Positions 13,859 through 17,935 of a DNA stretch of 17,935 nucleotides are shown piece after piece (position 1 is the first letter of the stretch; each line of letters starts with the position of its first letter). Location of the stretch: positions 1 through 17,935 of the forward strand of contig CAYNDV010000091.1 in the NCBI GenBank assembly GCA_964396055.1. Direction: 5' to 3'. Under the pieces are notes generated by a model. That model had not been told where the DNA came from. It saw only the letters and a list, made by a program, of their open reading frames with translations, and ran no database searches. The position numbers and the translations under genes are program-made. This DNA comes from CAYJPV01 sp964396055. GTDB taxonomy: Bacteria > Acidobacteriota > Vicinamibacteria > Vicinamibacterales > JAKQTR01.

Positions 13859-15943
13859 ATGCACCGACGTGTTCTCGCGCTGGCCGCGCTCGTCGCCTCG
13901 GGCGCCGCCGGGTTCGCCGGTCTCGAGGCGCAGTCCCAGGGCCGCCCCGTGCGCCCGTCCGCTCAGCCGGCCGCGGCAGCGGCCCCGGCGCCGGCCGCTC
14001 CCGCCGCGGTGCCCCCAGGCGCGCGCTCGCCGCGCAACGCCAGCTACGCCATCGACGTGCGCCTCGATCACGCGTCGCGCACCCTCTCGGGCCGCGCCCT
14101 GCTGACCTGGCGGAATATTACCAACAACCCGACCGCCGAGCTCCAGTTCCACCTCTACTACAACGCCTGGCGCAACGACCGCTCGACGTGGCTGCGCGCG
14201 CGGACGCTGGCCGGCTGGCCCGGCGCCGCCCCGCGTGAGCAGGACTGGGGCTGGATCGACGTCACGGGCATCCGCCTGGTCACCGGCGAGTCGCAGCCGG
14301 TGGACCTCTCGGGCCGGCGGCGCTTCATCGCCCCCGACGACGGCAACGCCGACGACCGGACGGTGCTGCAGGTCGCCCTGCCCGCGCCCGTGGCGCCGGG
14401 CGAGACCATCAATGTCCAGATTGACTGGAACTCCAAGGTGCCGCGCACCTTCGCACGGACAGGCGTGGTCGGGTCGTACTACTTCCTCGCGCAGTGGTTC
14501 CCGAAGATCGGGGTCCTCGAAGACCAGGGGTGGAACTGCCACCAGTTCCATGCGGGCACGGAGTTCTACGCGGACTACGGCACCTACGACGTCCGGATGA
14601 CGGTGCCGAAGGGCTGGGTGCTGGGCGCCACGGGCCAGGAGCGGGCGCGGCACGACAACGCGGACGGCACCACCACGCACACGTACCACGCGGATGACGT
14701 GCACGATTTCGCCTGGACCGTGAGCCCGGACTACGTCGAGCATCGGGCGAAGTTCGATCACACGACGCTGCCGCCCGTGGAGATGCGCCTGCTGGTCCAG
14801 CCGGAGCACGCCGCCCAGGTGACGCGGCTCTTCGACGCCACGCGCACGGCCCTGCGGTACTACGGCGAGTGGTTCGGCGCCTACCCGTACGGCTACATCA
14901 CCATCATCGACCCCGCGTGGCAGAGCGGCGCCGGCGGCATGGAGTACCCCACGCTCTTCACCGCGGGCTCGCGCTGGCTGGCCCCCGCGGACGTGATGTC
15001 CCCCGAGGGCGTGACGATCCACGAAGCCGGCCACCAGTTCTGGTACGGCATCGTCGGCAACAACGAGTTCGAGCATGCCTGGATGGACGAGGGCTTCAAT
15101 ACCTTCTCCACCGGGAGGGCGACCGAGGCGAACCCGGCGTACCGGCTGAACTACCGCTCGCAGCGGTTCTTCGGCGGGTTCATCCCGTGGGTCTTCCGCG
15201 ACATCCCCGAGACGCGCCACGTGGACGAGAACGGCCTGTCCGGGTACCGGGCCTCGGCCGAATCGGACGTGCCGGCGACGCCCAGTTATCTGTACTTCCC
15301 GGCCACCGGCGGCGGCTTGTCGTACAGCAAGACCGCCCTGTGGCTGCACACGCTCGAGCGGTACCTCGGCTGGGGCACGCTGCAGCGCGTGATGGCCACC
15401 CACTTCGCGCGGTGGCAGTTCCGGCACCCGAAGCCGGCCGACTTCTTCGACGTCGTGAACGACGTCACGGGGCGTGACCTCACGTGGTTCTTCGATCAGG
15501 TGCATCGCAGTTCGAACGTCTTCGACTACGGCGTGGCGTTTGTCCGCAGCGAGCCCGCGGGCGGCGCCGGCTTCGTCGAACGCAACGGCAAGATGGAGCC
15601 GCTCGGGCCGCCCTCGGGGCCGGCAACGTACCGGACGACGGTGGTCGTGCGCCGGTACGGCGAAGCGGTATTCCCGGTCGAGGTCGCCCTCGTGTTCCGT
15701 GACGGCACGACGGTGAAGGAGCAGTGGAATGGCCGCGACCGCTGGAAGGCCTTCACCTACGAGCGGGCATCCGAAGCCGACTTCGCGGTGGTGGACCCCT
15801 CGCGGACGCTGCTGCTCGACATCGACTACGCGAACAACAGCTACGCCACGTCGCCCCGCACGACCGAGGCCGCCCGCAAGTGGGGCCTGAAGTGGATGAT
15901 CTGGCTGCAGGATGCGCTGCTCACCCAGGCGTTCCTGATCTGA
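13859..15943 (+). CDS. Secreted M1-family zinc metallopeptidase
   Basis: 694 residues. A signal peptide (1-24, cleavage likely after LEA) is followed by an Ala/Pro-rich linker (about 30-56). The N-terminal beta domain has 'LSGRALLTWRNITNNP'. The exopeptidase signature is present as 'GAGGMEYP' (E362), and the zinc site as H388-E389-x2-H392 with E411 18 residues later ('HEAGHQFWYG' and 'AWMDEGFNTF'). Y489 in 'GGLSYSKTALWL' fits the transition-state tyrosine. All key residues are intact, so it should be an active aminopeptidase-like enzyme outside the cytoplasm. Substrate preference is unknown. The C-terminal part (about 560-694) is beta-rich and lacks the large helical ERAP-type domain of longer M1 enzymes. 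A polytopic membrane protein begins 22 bp downstream, probably in the same operon. Confidence 0.93.
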   Translation: MHRRVLALAALVASGAAGFAGLEAQSQGRPVRPSAQPAAAAAPAPAAPAAVPPGARSPRNASYAIDVRLDHASRTLSGRALLTWRNITNNPTAELQFHLYYNAWRNDRSTWLRARTLAGWPGAAPREQDWGWIDVTGIRLVTGESQPVDLSGRRRFIAPDDGNADDRTVLQVALPAPVAPGETINVQIDWNSKVPRTFARTGVVGSYYFLAQWFPKIGVLEDQGWNCHQFHAGTEFYADYGTYDVRMTVPKGWVLGATGQERARHDNADGTTTHTYHADDVHDFAWTVSPDYVEHRAKFDHTTLPPVEMRLLVQPEHAAQVTRLFDATRTALRYYGEWFGAYPYGYITIIDPAWQSGAGGMEYPTLFTAGSRWLAPADVMSPEGVTIHEAGHQFWYGIVGNNEFEHAWMDEGFNTFSTGRATEANPAYRLNYRSQRFFGGFIPWVFRDIPETRHVDENGLSGYRASAESDVPATPSYLYFPATGGGLSYSKTALWLHTLERYLGWGTLQRVMATHFARWQFRHPKPADFFDVVNDVTGRDLTWFFDQVHRSSNVFDYGVAFVRSEPAGGAGFVERNGKMEPLGPPSGPATYRTTVVVRRYGEAVFPVEVALVFRDGTTVKEQWNGRDRWKAFTYERASEADFAVVDPSRTLLLDIDYANNSYATSPRTTEAARKWGLKWMIWLQDALLTQAFLI

Positions 15944-15965
15944 CGCGACAAGGACTCCGGCGATC

Positions 15966-16997
15966 ATGACCCAGGCATTCTCGGCATTCATCGAAGGACT
16001 CAGGCGGGCGGCGCGGGCCCCGGCACTCCTGGCGGGCCTGCTCGTCGCGGGCCTCCTGCTGGCGCTTCCCGCCAGTCACCTGGTGGAGCGCCAGGTGGCG
16101 GCGAGCCTCGGGCACAGCCAGGCGGCCGGCCGGATGGCCGACGGCGTGGACAGCGAGTGGTGGGATCACTTCCTCGAGGGCGCCAGCGGCCTCGGTGAGT
16201 CGTTCACGCCGGTGGTCGTCGGCTTCGCGGCCGTCCTGGACAACCTCAGCCGGTTCGCCGATCGGCAGGCGTATCCGCCGGCCGTCGCGGCCCTCGTGTT
16301 CTTCTACCTGTTGGCGTGGCTGTTCCTCATCGGCGGCGTGCTCGACCGCCTGGCACGCAACCGGCCGCTGCGCGCGGCGGCATTCTTCGCGGCGTGCGGC
16401 ACCTACTTCGTCCGCTTCCTGCGGCTCGGCGTGATCGCCGGTGCCGGTTACGCCGTGCTGTTCGGCTGGCTCCACGGCTGGCTCTTCGGTCCCGTCTACC
16501 GCTGGGCCACGATCGACATGACCGTCGAGCGCCGGGCCTTCACCGTCCGCCTGCTGTTGTACGCCGTGTTCGGCGCGTGCGTGGCGACCTGGACGCTGAT
16601 GTTCGACTACGCCAAGGTGCGCGCCGTGGTGGAAGACCGGCGCAGCATGCTCGGCGCGTGGCTGGCGGGCAGCCGGTTCGTCCTGCGTCACCCGAAGAAG
16701 ACGGGCGCCCTGTGGCTGCTCACCGCCGCCGCGTTCCTGATCGCGGTGGCCGTCTACGGGCTGGTCGCGCCGGGTGCGGCCGGCTCGGGTGGCTCAGCGT
16801 GGCTGGCCTTCGCCATCGGCCAGGTCTACATCATCGTGAGGCTGTTCCTGAAGCTGGCGGGCTACGCGTCGCAGGTGGCGCTGTTCCAGGGCATGCTGGC
16901 CCACGCGGAGTATACCGCCGTCGCGCCAGCGCCCGAGGCGGAGCCGCCGATCGTGGAGGCGTTTTCGGCGACGGGTCCTCAGCCGCCAAGCCCCTAG
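15966..16997 (+). CDS. Polytopic membrane protein of unknown function
   Basis: 343 residues. ATG at 15966 has AAGGA about 11 nt upstream. Predicted membrane segments lie near 19-37, 105-126, 153-173, 193-213, 247-268 and 278-298, six in all, with a 60-residue external or cytoplasmic loop between the first two containing 'DSEWWDHFLEGASGLGESF'. The pattern resembles acidobacterial multi-TM proteins found beside M1 peptidases, but I do not recognise a named family. The last residues ('ATGPQPPSP') are Pro-rich because the reading frame enters a CCCCTAG heptamer, whose TAG is the stop codon. It is placed between the M1 peptidase and nadE on one strand. Confidence 0.75.
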   Translation: MTQAFSAFIEGLRRAARAPALLAGLLVAGLLLALPASHLVERQVAASLGHSQAAGRMADGVDSEWWDHFLEGASGLGESFTPVVVGFAAVLDNLSRFADRQAYPPAVAALVFFYLLAWLFLIGGVLDRLARNRPLRAAAFFAACGTYFVRFLRLGVIAGAGYAVLFGWLHGWLFGPVYRWATIDMTVERRAFTVRLLLYAVFGACVATWTLMFDYAKVRAVVEDRRSMLGAWLAGSRFVLRHPKKTGALWLLTAAAFLIAVAVYGLVAPGAAGSGGSAWLAFAIGQVYIIVRLFLKLAGYASQVALFQGMLAHAEYTAVAPAPEAEPPIVEAFSATGPQPPSP

Positions 16998-17018
16998 CCC
17001 CTGGCCCCTGGCCCCTTG
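16991..17018 (+). repeat. Heptamer array CCCCTAG-CCCCTGG-CCCCTGG-CCCCTTG
   Basis: Four consecutive seven-base units. The first contributes the stop codon of the upstream membrane protein and the last runs directly into the TATAGT box before nadE. It is the same CCCC-NNN type of unit as in the 11743-11773 array. Confidence 0.8.
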
Positions 17019-17024
17019 TATAGT
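17019..17024 (+). promoter_or_regulatory. TATAGT -10 box, predicted leaderless nadE transcript
   Basis: TATAGT ends 6 nt before the ATG at 17031, which would place the transcription start on or next to the A of ATG. No Shine-Dalgarno sequence is present in between. The -35 region falls inside the heptamer array and has no recognisable hexamer. Confidence 0.5.
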
Positions 17025-17030
17025 CGTCAC

Positions 17031-17792
17031 ATGTCCTCCCTTGCCAATCAGATGTCCGCCTGGTTGCGGGACCAGGTCTCGGCCGCCGGCGTGCGCGGCG
17101 TCGTGCTGGGCCTCAGCGGCGGCGTCGACTCGGCCGTCGTGGCGCGCATCGCGCAACTGGCGGTTGGTGACGCGGTGCTCGGCGTGATCATGCCGGCACA
17201 CAGCGACCCGCGGGACGAAGCCGATGCCCGGCTGGTGGCCAGCCACTTCTCGCTGGCCACGACCGTCGTCGACCTCGCCGGTCCGTACGACGCGCTGCTC
17301 GACGAAGCGCAGCGATCGCTGGCCGCGCTGCCGTCCACGGGCGCGCCGGCGCACGAGGCCGCCAACCGCCTGGCCCTGGCGAACATCAAGCCCCGCCTGC
17401 GGATGACCACGCTGTACTTCGTCGCCAACCGGCTCAACTATCTCGTCGCCGGCACGGGCAACCGGAGCGAGATCGCCATCGGGTACTACACCAAGTACGG
17501 AGACGGCGGGGTGGACGTGCTGCCGCTGGCGTCGCTGGTGAAGAGCCAGGTGCGCGCGCTCGCGCGGGAACTGGGCGTGCCCGCGCCCGTCATCGACAAG
17601 GCGCCAAGCGCCGGGCTCTGGCTGGGACAGACGGACGAAGGCGAGATGGGGTTCACCTACGCGGAACTGGAACAGTACCTGGACGGCGACCGGGCCGCCC
17701 TGCCGCCGGCCACCGTCGCGCGTATCGACACCCTCGCGCGCGTGAGCGACCACAAGCGCCGGATGCCCACGGTTTTTGTACCTGGGGGTTAG
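17031..17792 (+). CDS. nadE: Ammonia-dependent NAD(+) synthetase
   Basis: 253 residues. It adenylates deamido-NAD and amidates it with ammonia, the last step of NAD synthesis, in the cytoplasm. The PP-loop SGGVDS (29-34) binds ATP. 'GTGNRSEIAIGYYTKYGDGG' (141-160) and 'KAPSAGLWLGQTDEGEMG' (190-207) are the NaAD/ATP-binding signatures, and the C terminus 'DHKRRMP' is typical. No glutaminase domain is fused, and length matches the short NH3-dependent class. ATG 17031 is preferred to an in-frame TTG at 17016 because the TTG overlaps the heptamer array and the -10 box. The gene may be transcribed from its own promoter rather than with the membrane protein 33 bp upstream. The stop is followed within 4 bp by another heptamer array. 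Confidence 0.96.
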   Translation: MSSLANQMSAWLRDQVSAAGVRGVVLGLSGGVDSAVVARIAQLAVGDAVLGVIMPAHSDPRDEADARLVASHFSLATTVVDLAGPYDALLDEAQRSLAALPSTGAPAHEAANRLALANIKPRLRMTTLYFVANRLNYLVAGTGNRSEIAIGYYTKYGDGGVDVLPLASLVKSQVRALARELGVPAPVIDKAPSAGLWLGQTDEGEMGFTYAELEQYLDGDRAALPPATVARIDTLARVSDHKRRMPTVFVPGG

Positions 17793-17795
17793 CGG

Positions 17796-17856
17796 CGTGG
17801 GACGTGGGGCGTGGGGCGTGGGGTTCGTCAGAAGCAAGAAGCAAGAAGCAAGAAGG
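17796..17856 (-). repeat. Inverted copy of the heptamer mosaic element
   Basis: On the plus strand this reads CGTGGGA, three CGTGGGG units, TTCGTCA and three GCAAGAA units. Reverse-complemented it is (TTCTTGC)3-TTCTGAC-GAA-CCCC plus CCCACG-type heptamers, the same module order as 11711-11773. It begins 4 bp after the nadE stop. Confidence 0.85.
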
Positions 17857-17882
17857 CACACGATAAACGAAGCCCGCGGCCT

Positions 17883-17928
17883 CAGCGTGACAGCGTGATC
17901 CCTTCTTGCTTCTTGCTTCTTGCTTCTG
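17883..17928 (+). repeat. Dispersed 46-bp repeat, copy 2, with (TTCTTGC)3
   Basis: Identical over 46 bp to 11692-11737. With the inverted copy at 17796-17856 it forms a large interrupted palindrome around a 26-bp spacer (17857-17882). The sequence after it (TCCCTGT) differs from the first copy, so the shared module ends here. Confidence 0.9.
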
Positions 17929-17935
17929 TCCCTGT

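Noticed and set aside
13790..15991. Long open frame (733 codons) antisense to the M1 peptidase
   Set aside because: It mirrors a gene with intact zinc motifs and a good RBS; its translation is Arg/Val/Gly/His-rich without a recognisable domain. GC-rich third positions remove stop codons on the opposite strand.
17796..17928. Insertion sequence with terminal inverted repeats
   Set aside because: The inverted repeats are only 26 bp apart, no transposase is present and no target duplication is visible; a small dispersed repeat fits better.

Overview
The window looks like a scaffold from a GC-rich member of the Acidobacteriota, most likely a Vicinamibacteria-type lineage. It is probably metagenome-derived, because it contains two runs of exactly 100 N (1866-1965 and 11561-11660), the usual placeholder for a gap of unknown size. 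The lineage call is an inference. It rests on high GC, the membrane-anchored 'LDSWKDIA...' HTH regulator, the AtsA-type arylsulfatase, and the bacterial MJ0619/Tes-type radical SAM protein. No rRNA, tRNA, CRISPR array, transposase or phage gene was seen.

Layout. 1-1224 (+) is the 3' part of an arylsulfatase. 1384-3101 (-) encodes a secreted protein with a seven-repeat YVTN beta-propeller followed by calcium-binding thrombospondin type-3 (TSP3) repeats, broken by the first N gap. Divergent to it is a single-pass membrane HTH regulator (3231-4505, +). A minus-strand lipid-flavoured block follows, in transcription order: a DUF4349 lipoprotein (8691-7828), a ketoacyl-ACP synthase III-like enzyme (7737-6670) and a large radical SAM protein of the tetraether/membrane-spanning-lipid synthase family (6461-4509). 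On the plus strand are NfeD (8871-9305), a stomatin/QmcA-type SPFH protein (9315-10235) and a cysteine-rich iron-sulfur protein (10264-11541). The second half holds an overlapping minus-strand pair, a GHMP sugar kinase (13793-12729) and a DRG/Obg-like GTPase with a TGS domain (12751-11774). It ends with three plus-strand genes: an M1 metallopeptidase (13859-15943), a polytopic membrane protein (15966-16997) and ammonia-dependent NAD synthetase nadE (17031-17792).

Two things stand out. First, the KAS III-like enzyme beside a Tes-like radical SAM enzyme looks like a lipid-tailoring locus. A plausible role is making and then joining unusual acyl chains, as in the iso-diabolic acid-type membrane-spanning lipids known from Acidobacteria. 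Second, several intergenic spaces are built from tandem seven-base repeats of different sequence but the same period (GGTTCGC, TTCTTGC, CCCCACG/CCCCGAG, CCCCTGG, CGTGGGG). They are joined in a recurring order, partly inverted, and begin or end right at stop codons. This resembles the heptameric short tandem repeats of heterocystous cyanobacteria but has no obvious coding or IS explanation here.

The first gap can be reasoned through. Identical 55-bp segments flank it, the coding repeat period is 108 bp, and a true gap of 53 bp (or 53 plus multiples of 108) restores one continuous reading frame. Other intergenic spaces are short (all under 300 bp) and hold hairpins, divergent promoters and one good palindromic operator candidate.
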